DNA of 64,000 bases from Actinacidiphila alni (GCF_900112845.1 NZ_FONG01000029.1:1-64000); one strand, 5' to 3'; positions 42,825-51,507 are shown, numbered from the stretch's first letter. The notes: a model not told the origin generated them from the letters alone. Translations and numbers: made by a program.

Positions 42825-42888
42825 GCGCACATCGTAGGCAGTGGAACGGCCCCGGCCCGCATCCGCGGGCCGGGGCCGGCAGGCGGCG

Positions 42889-43170
42889 TCAGCCCTTGCA
42901 GGCGGGGTCGGCGATGATGACGGGCGCCGCGTCCCGCGTGGTGACGAACGCGCGGAAGCCGGGCGCGTCGGCGACGCACTTGGTGGCGATGTTCGCGAAG
43001 CCGTCCGGGAAGTTGGTGACATTGGCGGGACTGTCGTCGCCCCGGTGATTGGCGACCGGCGCGTCGCCCTTGCCGCGCTTGTCGCTCGAACACCCCGACA
43101 GAGCCGACACCGCGATGGCGACCGATGCCACCGCGATCAGATACTTCGTCGCACGACGCTTCTTGCTCAT
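42889..43170 (-). CDS. Small lipoprotein, unknown function
   Basis: This 93-residue protein has a signal peptide (KYLIAVASVAIAVSALSGC) with lipobox LSGC. The mature domain of about 65 residues has two more Cys (TKCVADAPG, DPACKG). ATG 43170 has GAGGGA upstream. The next upstream minus-strand frame (43448) stops at 43167, overlapping this start by 4 bp. No known domain. Confidence 0.7.
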   Translation of the reverse strand: MSKKRRATKYLIAVASVAIAVSALSGCSSDKRGKGDAPVANHRGDDSPANVTNFPDGFANIATKCVADAPGFRAFVTTRDAAPVIIADPACKG

Positions 43171-43448
43171 TGTCTTCCCTCACCTCGACCGGTTCCGTCC
43201 GGCCTGGCCGGACGAAGGGAAGGACATGCGCCGGGCCCGCGCGGTTCCCGGACCGGTGGCCCGTACACGTTCACCCCCGGCCCGCCCCTTCGGCGCGGCC
43301 CGCCCGCCGGGCCGGCGGCACCGGACGGGTGCGCGGGGACGGCGCCCGCGGCGCCGAGCGCGGCGGCGCCGGAACCGGCCAGGAAGACCCGTCGGGTCAG
43401 CGGCCGTCCGGGCTCGTTCGTGGCATTCGTGGGGTTTGTGGTGGACAC
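43167..43448 (-). pseudogene. Truncated Tat-signal ORF (remnant of a secreted protein)
   Basis: This 93-codon frame starts at GTG 43448 with GGGAG five bases upstream. It encodes a good Tat signal (LTRRVFLAGSGAAALGAAGAV). After the signal the sequence is Pro/Gly/Arg-rich without fold character (GPAGGPRRRGGPGVNVYG). It lies 33 bp downstream of the GH95 gene in the same direction, so co-transcription is likely. The intact start and signal with a meaningless body suggest that the rest of an exported protein was deleted. It could also be a genuine short secreted peptide. Confidence 0.5.
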
Positions 43449-43481
43449 AGGGGACTCCCGGAGCGAGGGGCGACGACGGAT

Positions 43482-45905
43482 CTACAGGCCGGTCAGGGTG
43501 ACCGAGGCGCCGGGCCGCAGGCGCACCGTCCGGCTGCGGCGGCCCGCGGTGACCGTGACGGTCCTGCCGCCCACGCTGTGGACGGTGACGCGGGCGACGG
43601 CGCCGTCGCGCCACACCAGGTCGACCCGGAAGCCGCCGCGCACGCCCACACCGGTGATGTGCCCGGAGTGGGCCCACGCGGCGGGGAGCGCGGGCAGCAG
43701 ATCGACCGCGCCGGGCCGGGAGTGGACGAGCATCTCGACGATGGCGGTGGGGGTCCCGAAGTTGGCGTCGATCTGGAAGATGCCGCGGCTCTGGTCGACC
43801 TGGTAGATGTCGAAGAGATTGGGCGCGGTGCCGTTGCTGTTGCCCACCGACGGCTGGAGGTTGGTGGTGATGAGCTGATACGCGCGTTCGGCGTCGCCGA
43901 GCCGCGCCCAGCAGGCGGCCCGCCAGGCGTTGGCCCAGCCGTAACTGGCCATGCCGCGCGAGATCAGCAATTCGGTGGCGCCCTGGACGAGTTCGGCGGG
44001 GGAGGAGGCCGGTTCGATCCGGTCGCCGGGGAAGAGCCCGATCAGCGGCGACAGATGCCGGTGCTCGACCTCCCCGAGATCGTCCGGCGACATCCACTCC
44101 TCGAGGCGGCCCGAGGTGGGACTGACCCGCGGCAGGTACAGCCGCTCGCGCAGCCCCGCGATCGTGCCCCGATACGCCCGGTCCTCGCCCAGCTCCGCCG
44201 CGGCGGCCAGATAGTTGCCGAACAACGCCCACACCAGCTCCTGCGAGTAGGTGTTGCCGATTCCGTCCTGCGGCCCGTGTTCGGGCGACCAGTCCTTGTC
44301 GTCCACCAGCACCTCACGGGCCGCCCCGCCGTCCGGGTCGGTGACCGACATCGAGACCAGCCGCGCCTCCCAGAACTCGCAGGCACCCTTGAGCAGCGGA
44401 TAGATCCGCGCGAGCGTCCGCCTGTCCTGGGTGAACTCCCAGTGCGCGAAAAGGGTGTTGGCCAGCCACGCGTTGGCCGCCGGATGCCACCACCACCCCG
44501 ATCCGCCGTGGATGTTGGTGGAGAAGGCGACCGCCCAGCCGGCCACCTTGCCCGAGGAGTTGCGGAAGCGGTTGCGCGGGTCGTTGAACAGCCGCCTGGT
44601 CGTGTCGGACCAGGACGGCAGTTGCGCCAGGCAGTAGTCGGTGAAGGCGTCGAAGGACGAGGACAGCCCCGTACGGTCCGGCATCCAGTAGTTCATCTGC
44701 ACATTGATGTCGGTGTGGTAATCGCCCATCCAGTCCGGGTCGTTGCCGTCCAGCCACGGACCCTGCAAGCCCATCGGGAGGCTGTCCCGGGAACCGCTGA
44801 TCATCAGATAGCGGCCGAACTGGAGGTAGGCGGCCTCCAGTTCGGGGTCGGGGGCCGATCCTGCGGCGGCCCGTGCCTGGAGCCGCTCCCAGGTGTCCAG
44901 CGCGCGCTGCTGTTCGCTGGAGGCGCCGAGGGACAGCTCCATCGTGCCGAACAGCCGCCGGTAGTCCGCCACATGGGTGTCGCGCAGCACCGAGGCGGGA
45001 TGGCGCGCGGCCGTCTGTGTCTTGTGCCGCGCGAGCTGCTCGGGCACGAGCTTCGGATTCCGGTAGCCGTGCGCGGCGTCCGGGGCGTAGTCGGTGCCGC
45101 CGCCGAGGACGACGGTCAGGTCCGCGCAGTCGGTGAAGACCAGGCCGGTGCCGTCGGCGGTGACCCGCCCGCTGCCGCTGGTCGCGGTGACGGCGGCGGC
45201 GTAGCGCAGGCCGTTGCCGAGGGCCGCCGCGAAGGACACGGTCGCTTGTCCGCCCCGCGCCGTCGCGGCGGACGGCGTCTCGCCGTGCAGCCCGGCCAGC
45301 GTGACCCGGCCGGTGTACCTGCCGCCGCCCTGCTGCGAGAAGTGCAGCACCACCACATCGTCGGGGTGGCTGGCCCACACCTCCCGCCGGAAGGTCGCCG
45401 CCCCCTTGCGGTACGACGCCCCCGCCACCGCGGAGCCGAGGTCGAGCCAGCGGCCGTAGGAGGACACCTCGTCGAGCGCGTGACCGTCGATCTCGACGGT
45501 GAGCAGGGCGAGTTGGGTGAGCGAGCCGAACTCCACCCGCTCGTAAGGGAACTGGCCGTCGCCGTCCAGGACGTCGTTGATCCCGCCGGTCCACAGGGTG
45601 CTGTCGGTCACGTGCAGTGTCTCGGCTGCCGGGTCGCCGCCGATCATGGCACCCAGCCGTCCGTTGCCGACCGGCAACGCCTCCTGGATAACGTTGTCGG
45701 CGGCCGCGGGCGCGCCGTACCGCAGCCGCAGGCCGTCGTCGGCCGGCACTGTGACAGGACCGTCCGGGCGGGCGGGTTCCGCGGCCGACGCCGTGAAGGC
45801 CGGCAGACCACCGAGGGTGCCGAGCGTACCGAGTGTTCCGGCACTTGCCGCGAGAAAGGTCCGACGACTGTGCGGGAAGAATCCGGGGCGGTGGTCCGAG
45901 GTCAT
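43482..45905 (-). CDS. Tat-exported GH95 alpha-L-fucosidase-like enzyme
   Basis: This 807-residue enzyme has a Tat signal (SRRTFLAASAGTLGTLGTL), an N-terminal beta-sandwich with GNGRLGAMIGGD and TDSTLWTGG, and an (alpha/alpha)6 domain with GH95 motifs TDINVQMNYWMPD, DDKDWSPEHGPQDG and LIGLFPGDRIEP. GH95 enzymes release alpha-1,2-L-fucose, and some act on alpha-L-galactose. ATG 45905 has GGGAG nine bases upstream. Promoter at 46018-46046. No CBM is attached. Confidence 0.88.
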   Translation of the reverse strand: MTSDHRPGFFPHSRRTFLAASAGTLGTLGTLGGLPAFTASAAEPARPDGPVTVPADDGLRLRYGAPAAADNVIQEALPVGNGRLGAMIGGDPAAETLHVTDSTLWTGGINDVLDGDGQFPYERVEFGSLTQLALLTVEIDGHALDEVSSYGRWLDLGSAVAGASYRKGAATFRREVWASHPDDVVVLHFSQQGGGRYTGRVTLAGLHGETPSAATARGGQATVSFAAALGNGLRYAAAVTATSGSGRVTADGTGLVFTDCADLTVVLGGGTDYAPDAAHGYRNPKLVPEQLARHKTQTAARHPASVLRDTHVADYRRLFGTMELSLGASSEQQRALDTWERLQARAAAGSAPDPELEAAYLQFGRYLMISGSRDSLPMGLQGPWLDGNDPDWMGDYHTDINVQMNYWMPDRTGLSSSFDAFTDYCLAQLPSWSDTTRRLFNDPRNRFRNSSGKVAGWAVAFSTNIHGGSGWWWHPAANAWLANTLFAHWEFTQDRRTLARIYPLLKGACEFWEARLVSMSVTDPDGGAAREVLVDDKDWSPEHGPQDGIGNTYSQELVWALFGNYLAAAAELGEDRAYRGTIAGLRERLYLPRVSPTSGRLEEWMSPDDLGEVEHRHLSPLIGLFPGDRIEPASSPAELVQGATELLISRGMASYGWANAWRAACWARLGDAERAYQLITTNLQPSVGNSNGTAPNLFDIYQVDQSRGIFQIDANFGTPTAIVEMLVHSRPGAVDLLPALPAAWAHSGHITGVGVRGGFRVDLVWRDGAVARVTVHSVGGRTVTVTAGRRSRTVRLRPGASVTLTGL

Positions 45906-46017
45906 GGCGCGTCACTCCCAGGGATCGATGAAGTTTTGCCTGCCCGACCGCTGAAATTCGAGCGCGGGCAGAGGAGGATGCGGCAGTGGTGGCGTGCCGC
46001 GTCCTGGGGACGCCAGC

Positions 46018-46046
46018 ACCATAGAACTCATTAATAATGAAGACAA
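46018..46046 (-). promoter_or_regulatory. Predicted promoter of the GH95 gene
   Basis: On the minus strand TTGTCT (46046-46041) and TATGGT (46023-46018) are 17 bp apart, across an AT-rich spacer that is unusual for this window. Confidence 0.5.
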
Positions 46047-46060
46047 GAGTCACGGCATGA

Positions 46061-46094
46061 CACAGACCTCGGATCAATAGATCCGAGGTCTGTG
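46061..46094. terminator. 15-bp perfect hairpin between ATPase and GH95 genes
   Basis: CACAGACCTCGGATC (46061-46075) and its exact complement (46080-46094) flank an AATA loop. It lies 77 bases beyond the stop of the minus-strand ATPase gene and upstream of the GH95 promoter, so it most likely ends ATPase/STAS transcripts before the GH95 promoter. No T-run follows. Confidence 0.7.
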
Positions 46095-46170
46095 ATGACT
46101 GATGCGTGGGAAACCTGACACGGCCGCGGCGCTGCGCCGGCGCGCGGGCGTACGGAACGCCGCGTGTCCG

Positions 46171-46596
46171 TCAGCCGGAAGCCGGGAGCAGGGGCAGCAC
46201 GACGACGACGGTCTTCCCTCCGCCGGGTTCGGGTCTCACGTCCAGCGAGCGGCACAGGCGCTTCACCAGAGGCATGCCGAAGCCGCCCGGCAGGAAGCTG
46301 TTGCCCGGATCGCGGGTCGTGGGAAGTTCGTCGCTCGCATCGCTGATCCGCAGTTCCAGCGATCCCGCCTCGACGCGCGCGGAGAAGCCGGTCAGCCCCC
46401 CGCCGTGCCGGACCGCATTGGTCGTCAGCTCCGATGTCACCAGCATCGCGTCGGCCCACGCCATGCGGATCGTCTCAGGGGTCAACCCCGCGGCCAGCAG
46501 CACCTCGCGTACGCGGCCGCGTGCCGTCGCGGGACCGGTGGGCACCGGAGCGCGGCCGTCGGTCGACGGCTGTCGTCGAAGCTCCCTGTTCGTCAC
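46171..46596 (-). CDS. Anti-sigma-factor-type serine kinase (RsbW/HATPase)
   Basis: This 141-residue GHKL ATPase has the N-box TSELTTNAVRHGGG, the G1 box ELRISDASDELP and the G2 box GGFGMPLVKRL, the pattern of streptomycete RsbW-like proteins. Such proteins hold a sigma factor and phosphorylate a STAS antagonist to release or recapture it. The STAS gene just upstream (25-bp gap) is the natural partner. No sigma factor gene lies in the window, so the final target is elsewhere. Confidence 0.85.
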   Translation of the reverse strand: MTNRELRRQPSTDGRAPVPTGPATARGRVREVLLAAGLTPETIRMAWADAMLVTSELTTNAVRHGGGLTGFSARVEAGSLELRISDASDELPTTRDPGNSFLPGGFGMPLVKRLCRSLDVRPEPGGGKTVVVVLPLLPASG

Positions 46597-46621
46597 GTCA
46601 AGCCCCGCTCCGCCGATTCCG

Positions 46622-46999
46622 CTACTGCCATTTTCTCGGCACCGCCGCGAGCGCCGACTCGCGGTCCGGTGAGAACCGGAAGGCGTCCCCGAGGCCGGTC
46701 ACCTCGAACAGCCGCTCCAGGGTGTCATTGAGCGGACCCGCCAGGAACAGCGCGCGGCTCCCGGTCTCGGCCCGTGTCCTGGCGCGCGTCAGGATGTGCA
46801 GGATGGTGGAATCCGCGAAGTCGACGGCCGACAGGTCGACGACGACGGCGTCGGCCACTTCGGCGGCACGCGCCAGGGCGGCGTCCAGTACGGATGCCGT
46901 CTCGTAGTCAAGGTCGCCGGAGGCGAGGACCACGACCGCACGTGAGTCCGACTGCGGCTCCAGCCGGACCTGCTCGCCATCAGCGTCTGCCTCCAGCAC
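46622..46999 (-). CDS. STAS-domain anti-anti-sigma factor
   Basis: This 125-residue STAS protein contains ASGDLDYETASVLDAALARA and VVDLSAVDFADSTILHIL, where the Ser in FADST is the expected phosphorylation site. The start is GTG 46999 with a weak GG-rich leader. It is probably co-transcribed with the ATPase gene, and divergent across 222 bp from the PP2C phosphatase that could dephosphorylate it. Confidence 0.85.
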   Translation of the reverse strand: MLEADADGEQVRLEPQSDSRAVVVLASGDLDYETASVLDAALARAAEVADAVVVDLSAVDFADSTILHILTRARTRAETGSRALFLAGPLNDTLERLFEVTGLGDAFRFSPDRESALAAVPRKWQ

Positions 47000-47221
47000 C
47001 GCACCAACCCTTCGTTCGCCCCGGCGCCCGGACCATCGCCGGACCGGGCACAGCCTCTCCTACCCAGCGGTGATCGTGAAAACTGACCGTTCACCGCTTC
47101 ACCCGGTCGCCGCACCGTCCGGCGCTCACTTGCCAGACGTGCGCCAGGTGCGGGATGGTTGCCGGAAGGCAACATTTCCGATCGGATGAGGTGAGGGATT
47201 CGCACAGCGGGTCCTCAGCAT

Positions 47222-48889
47222 GTGGTCTCCACTCAAGAATCGTCCGGCACCACTTCCGACAGTGGTCTCCTATGGGGCCACGTTCCGTACCCCGTCCTCG
47301 TCGTCGACGGCCAGGACACGATCGTGCTCCGCAACGATGCCGCGGCGCGACTGCTGCCCGCGGCCGATCCGGGGACGCGGCTGACTGACGCCGCCCCCGT
47401 ATGGCTGTCCGCGGCCCACACCGCCGCCCGCACCGCCGTACGGCTTCCCGGCCCCAGGACAGCGGACGCCCCCGCGACGCCCGCCTTCGGTGAGGTCGGC
47501 GAGCGCAGTTTCGAGGCGCACCCGAGCCCGCGCGACGACGGTTCGATCGTGTGGTGGCTGGTCGACGACACCGACCACCGCGTCGTCAGGAGCGCCCTGA
47601 CGAAGGAGCGCGAGCGGACCGCGTTCCTGACCCAGGCGTCCAACTCCCTGCTGTCCTCCCTCAACCTGGGGCGCTGTATGGACGTGACCGCCCAGATGGC
47701 GGCGGAACAGCTCGCCGACGCGGCACTGGTCATCGCGCCGGCCCGCAGGCGGCGCCTTCCGGTGGTGAGCTGCCTGCGCGGCCAGAGCCCCGTTCAGTTC
47801 GAACAGCAGGTGGATCCGGACGGTGTACCCGGTCTCGGCGAGGCGCTGCGCGGATTCCCGCCGGTGCCCTCGCGCTGGATCGACCCCGCTTCCGCCCCGG
47901 AATGGATGGTGCCCGACGGGTTCGGGCCGGTCGGTTCGATAGTGATCACACCGCTTCCGGGCCACGGTGTACCGGCCGGGGCGCTGATCCTGCTGCGGCG
48001 CTCGGAGAGCACCGCGTTCACCGAGGGCGAGGAGGTCTTCGCCCGGTTGTTCGCCGCCCGCGCCGGCGCCGCGATGTCGGCCGCGCGGCTCTACGCCGAG
48101 CAGTCCTCCATCACCGAGATCCTCATGCGCGAACTGCTGCCCCCGACGCTCCAGCAGACCAGGGGAGTGGATTTCGCCGGCGGTTACCAGCCCTCGCAGG
48201 ACCACGAGCGGATCGGCGGCGACTTCTACGACGTGCATCCCGCGCTCTCGGACGACGAGGCGTCGCTGGTCGCGCTCGGGGACGTCTGCGGCAAGGGCCT
48301 CGAAGCCGCGGTACTGACCGGCAAGATCCGCAATACGCTCCACGCCCTGCTGCCGATGGCCGACGACCACCAGCGCGTGATCAGCCTGCTGAACACCGCG
48401 ATGCTCAACTCCCACCACACCCGGTACGCGACCCTCGTCCTGGCCTCCGTCCTGCGCCGGGGCAGCGACGTCAAGCTCCGGCTGACCAGCGCGGGACATC
48501 CCAGCCCCCTGATCATCAGGACCGGCGGGACGGTGGAGAGCGCCGACACCAGCGGCACCGTGGTCGGAGTGCTGCCCAAGGCTCCGGCGCGCTCCACGGA
48601 CGTGGTCCTGGCGCCGGGGGAGTCGTGCGTGCTCTACACCGACGGAATCACCGAGGGCAAGGGCGGCCCGCTGGGCGACGCGCGGTTCGGCGAGGCACGG
48701 CTGCGCCGCGCGTTGGCCGAGTGCGCGGGCATGCCGTCGGAAGGCATCGTGGAACGCATTCAGATGCTCGCGGACCAGTGGGTCGGCCAGGGATCCCACG
48801 ACGACATGGCCGTCGTCGTGATCTCGGCGCCGCGCACCCACCATTTGAGTGCGGTGGACGGGCACACCCGGGGCAGATTCACCGCATGA
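47222..48889 (+). CDS. PAS/GAF/SpoIIE-type PP2C phosphatase
   Basis: This 555-residue protein has an N-terminal PAS-like domain (about 15-115, VPYPVLVVDGQDTIVLRNDAAA), a GAF domain (about 130-290, NSLLSSLNLGRCMDVTAQMA), and a SpoIIE/RsbU PP2C domain (about 315-545) with metal Asp motifs IGGDFYDV, LGDVCGKG, YTDGITEG and GSHDDMAVVV. It should dephosphorylate STAS partners in response to its sensor domains. GTG 47222 is tentative, with a weak ribosome binding site. Its stop overlaps the B12-binding gene start by 4 bp (ATGA), so the genes are coupled. Confidence 0.87.
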   Translation: MVSTQESSGTTSDSGLLWGHVPYPVLVVDGQDTIVLRNDAAARLLPAADPGTRLTDAAPVWLSAAHTAARTAVRLPGPRTADAPATPAFGEVGERSFEAHPSPRDDGSIVWWLVDDTDHRVVRSALTKERERTAFLTQASNSLLSSLNLGRCMDVTAQMAAEQLADAALVIAPARRRRLPVVSCLRGQSPVQFEQQVDPDGVPGLGEALRGFPPVPSRWIDPASAPEWMVPDGFGPVGSIVITPLPGHGVPAGALILLRRSESTAFTEGEEVFARLFAARAGAAMSAARLYAEQSSITEILMRELLPPTLQQTRGVDFAGGYQPSQDHERIGGDFYDVHPALSDDEASLVALGDVCGKGLEAAVLTGKIRNTLHALLPMADDHQRVISLLNTAMLNSHHTRYATLVLASVLRRGSDVKLRLTSAGHPSPLIIRTGGTVESADTSGTVVGVLPKAPARSTDVVLAPGESCVLYTDGITEGKGGPLGDARFGEARLRRALAECAGMPSEGIVERIQMLADQWVGQGSHDDMAVVVISAPRTHHLSAVDGHTRGRFTA

Positions 48890-49980
48890 AGTCCAGTTCT
48901 CCGCACGGTCCGTCCGCGGACCCCGAGACGCGGCTCCTCACCGACAAGCTGTGGGACGCCGTCGTCCGGGCCGACGAGTACGCGGCCACCGAACTCGTCC
49001 TCGGCGCCCTGGACGGCGGCGCGCCCGCCGAGTCCGTGCTGCTCGACGTCATCGCGGCGGTCCAGGGCAGGGTGGGCGAGGAATGGGCCGCCAACCGCCT
49101 CAGCGTCGCCCAGGAGCACGCGGCGACCGCCATCAACGAACGCGCGGTGACCGCGCTGTCGTTGCACGACGCGGCCCGCACCGAGGTGACGCGCGGCCGG
49201 CTCACCGTGGCCTGCGCCGACGGTGAATGGCACGCCCTGCCCGCGCGTCTGCTGGCGGAAGTGCTCAAGCTGCGCGGCTGGAAGGTCGACTATCTGGGCG
49301 CCCAGGTCCCCACTCCGCACCTCATCACGCATCTGCACAGGTCCGATGCCGACGCTGTCGCGCTCTCCGGTTCGATCGCCACCCGGCTGCCGACCGCGCA
49401 CGCCGCCATCACGGCCTGCCAGGCGGTCGGCGTGCCGGTCCTGGCGGGCGGCGCGGCCTTCGGCGCCGACGGACGGTACGCACGTCTGCTCGGCGCCAAC
49501 GCGTGGGCACCGGACGCCCGCGCCGCCGCCGACCGTCTCGCCGCGGGCCCGCTGCCGCGACCGCGCCCCGACCACCAGGCGATCGACGACCTGCCGCACT
49601 TGGCCGACCAGGAGTACACGATCGTCGCCAGGAGCCGCTCGGCCTTGGTCCGTACGGTCCTCGCGGGGCTCGAAGAGGCGGTCCCCGAGATGCGCGGCTA
49701 CAGCGACCTGCAGCGCGAGCACACGGCGGAGGACCTGGCGCACATCGTGGATTTCCTGGCCACCGCCCTCTACCTGGGGGACGGGGAGCTGTTCGTCGGC
49801 TTCATCGGCTGGACCGCCGGGATCCTCGCGGCCCGCGGAGTGCCCGCGCGCAGCCTTTCGCCGGCCCTGGGCATCCTGTCGGACGAGCTCAAGGACTTTC
49901 CCCGCGCCGTGGACTTCCTCGCCCGGGGCACCGACGCGGTCTCCTCCTTTCACCGCACCACCGCAGGGAAGAACGCATGA
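48886..49980 (+). CDS. Cobalamin-binding protein with CarH-type light-sensor motif
   Basis: This 364-residue protein has a four-helix bundle (about 15-100) containing W67-x9-E77-H78 (WAANRLSVAQEH), the Wx9EH motif of AdoCbl-dependent photoreceptors of the CarH/LitR group. A B12-binding Rossmann domain follows (about 105-205): GEWHALP carries the likely axial His116 in an ExHxxP variant of ExHxxG, then ALSGSIATRLPTA and VPVLAGGAAFG. The C-terminal helical domain (about 215-364, TAEDLAHIVDFLATALYLGD) is not recognised. There is no MerR DNA-binding domain, so the output is probably protein-protein. 4-bp overlaps on both sides couple it to the phosphatase and a STAS protein. Confidence 0.82.
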   Translation: MKSSSPHGPSADPETRLLTDKLWDAVVRADEYAATELVLGALDGGAPAESVLLDVIAAVQGRVGEEWAANRLSVAQEHAATAINERAVTALSLHDAARTEVTRGRLTVACADGEWHALPARLLAEVLKLRGWKVDYLGAQVPTPHLITHLHRSDADAVALSGSIATRLPTAHAAITACQAVGVPVLAGGAAFGADGRYARLLGANAWAPDARAAADRLAAGPLPRPRPDHQAIDDLPHLADQEYTIVARSRSALVRTVLAGLEEAVPEMRGYSDLQREHTAEDLAHIVDFLATALYLGDGELFVGFIGWTAGILAARGVPARSLSPALGILSDELKDFPRAVDFLARGTDAVSSFHRTTAGKNA

Positions 49981-50417
49981 CCCCGACGCCCTTCACAGGC
50001 TTGCGCCTGACCAGAGTCGACGCCGACGGCACGGTCCGGATAGAGGTCTCGGGCGACCTCGACTACGACAGCGCCGACGACCTGATGACCGCGGTCACCG
50101 CGGAACTCGCCGCGCATCCGCAGCTGGACGATCTGCATCTGCACTTCGGCGGCCTCGGCCTCGTGGACTCCATGGGACTGTCGGTGCTGCTGATGATTCA
50201 CCGCCGGACCACGGAGGCGGGCGTACGCCTTCATCTGGACGACCGTACGGACGACCTGGACCGGCTCCTGGCGCTCACCGGCACCCTGGAGCACTTCACC
50301 GCCGATCCGGACGGCGCCGCCGACCCGGCCCCGGCCGCGGAGAGCCGGCCCGACGACGGCGCCCGGGCGGACCCGGCCCGGTCCGCGGGGCGCGACCGCG
50401 GCACCCCGGGCCACTGA
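49977..50417 (+). CDS. STAS-domain protein, third gene of the B12/PP2C operon
   Basis: This 146-residue protein has the STAS segments RIEVSGDLDYDSADDLMTA and LGLVDSMGLSVLLMIHRRT, with Ser in VDSMG as the expected phospho-site. It has a disordered acidic Ala/Pro/Asp-rich tail (about 108-146). ATG 49977 overlaps the B12 gene stop by 4 bp. It is a likely substrate of the PP2C domain and of the RsbW-like kinase encoded divergently. Confidence 0.85.
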   Translation: MTPTPFTGLRLTRVDADGTVRIEVSGDLDYDSADDLMTAVTAELAAHPQLDDLHLHFGGLGLVDSMGLSVLLMIHRRTTEAGVRLHLDDRTDDLDRLLALTGTLEHFTADPDGAADPAPAAESRPDDGARADPARSAGRDRGTPGH

Positions 50418-50487
50418 CCGCGCCGGGCCCGGGTCCGTACGGCATCCGGGTGCGCCGCGTGCTCCCCGGGCTCCGCGGCGGCGGCCG

Positions 50488-51384
50488 TCAGCGCGGGCCG
50501 TACGCCCCGGCGTCGAGGTCGGCGAGCAGCGTGGGGCCGGTGGGCGTCCAGTCCAGGCTCTCGCGGGTGAGGTCGCTGGTCGCCGACAGGTCTCGGCCGA
50601 AGAACATGCCGATCCACCCGAAGTGGTCCATCACGTCGTCGGGGGCGACGGACGCGACCGGCAGGTCGTACGCGCGGCCGATCGCCGTCGCGATCTCCCG
50701 CGTGGAGACGCCCTCCTCGGCGACCGCGTGCAGCCTGGCGCCCGCTGGCGCCTTCGGCAGCGCCAGACCGACGAGCCTGGCCGCGTCGGTGCGGTGGACC
50801 GCGGCCCACCGGTTGCCGCCGTCGCCGGGATAGCCGGAGATGCCCTTGTCGCGGGCGACCGCCGCGATGGCGGCGATGAAGCCGTGGTCACCCATGCCGT
50901 GCACGGTCGGCGCGAAGCGCAGGCTGACGCTGTGCACCCCGCGGTCGGCGAATTCGAGGGCCAGATTCTCGCTGCCGCCGCGCGGCGAGTCGGGGCCGTG
51001 GAAGGGCGACGGATCGGCCTCGGTGGCCGGCCGCCCCTCGGCGAGTCCGGCCACGCCCGAGGCGAGCAGGAACGGGCGGCCGGTTCCGGCGAGGGCGTCG
51101 CCGATGGTCTGGACTGCGGCCCGCTCGGCCGCGTTGGACGCGGCGGGGTCGGACCAGTCGTGCTTGTTGGCGAGGTGGATGACCGCCTCCGCGCTCTTCG
51201 CGCCCGATCCGATGCTGTCCAGATCGTCGAGGTCGCCGCGCAGGACCCGCGCGCCCTTGGCCGCCAGGGCGGCGGCCGAGGCGTCGGACCGCGCGAGGCC
51301 GACGACCTCGTGGCCGCGGGCGATCAGCTCGTCCACCACGGCCGAGCCGATCCAGCCGGAGGCGCCGGTGACGAATACGTTCAT
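50488..51384 (-). CDS. NAD(P)-dependent epimerase/dehydratase-type extended SDR
   Basis: This 298-residue Rossmann enzyme has the N-terminal MNVFVTGASGWIGSAVVDEL (TGxxGxxG) and a downstream Ser region (FLLASGVAGL). The usual YxxxK pair is not obvious, which fits the atypical SDR/YlbE-like group. The substrate is unknown. ATG 51384 has AAGGAG upstream. It is divergent from a TetR gene, with a clear operator between. Confidence 0.82.
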   Translation of the reverse strand: MNVFVTGASGWIGSAVVDELIARGHEVVGLARSDASAAALAAKGARVLRGDLDDLDSIGSGAKSAEAVIHLANKHDWSDPAASNAAERAAVQTIGDALAGTGRPFLLASGVAGLAEGRPATEADPSPFHGPDSPRGGSENLALEFADRGVHSVSLRFAPTVHGMGDHGFIAAIAAVARDKGISGYPGDGGNRWAAVHRTDAARLVGLALPKAPAGARLHAVAEEGVSTREIATAIGRAYDLPVASVAPDDVMDHFGWIGMFFGRDLSATSDLTRESLDWTPTGPTLLADLDAGAYGPR

Positions 51385-51437
51385 GACCCGATCTCCTTCA
51401 CCGCCCGGTGTCCGGGCGAGAGCCAGTGGTTCCGAGA

Positions 51438-51464
51438 CGTTGATGTCTGTCACTGACATCAACG
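51438..51464. promoter_or_regulatory. TetR-type operator between epimerase and tetR
   Basis: CGTTGATGTC (51438-51447) and GACATCAACG (51455-51464) form perfect 10-bp arms around TGTCACT. The centre also contains the nested palindrome TGTCACTGACA. A second GTCAGTGAC palindrome (51490-51498) lies closer to the tetR start. Both are well placed for autoregulation and control of the epimerase. Confidence 0.65.
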
Positions 51465-51507
51465 CACGCCTCCACCGTACCACCGTGAAGTCAGTGACTG
51501 TCATCGG

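Noticed and set aside
46061..46094. The perfect 15-bp hairpin as an RNA gene or attachment site
   Set aside because: It is a single short stem with a 4-base loop placed after the ATPase gene; a terminator explains it more simply.
47000..47221. A cobalamin riboswitch controlling the B12/PP2C operon
   Set aside because: The 222-bp gap is too short and shows no B12-box-like conserved segment or suitable pairing.
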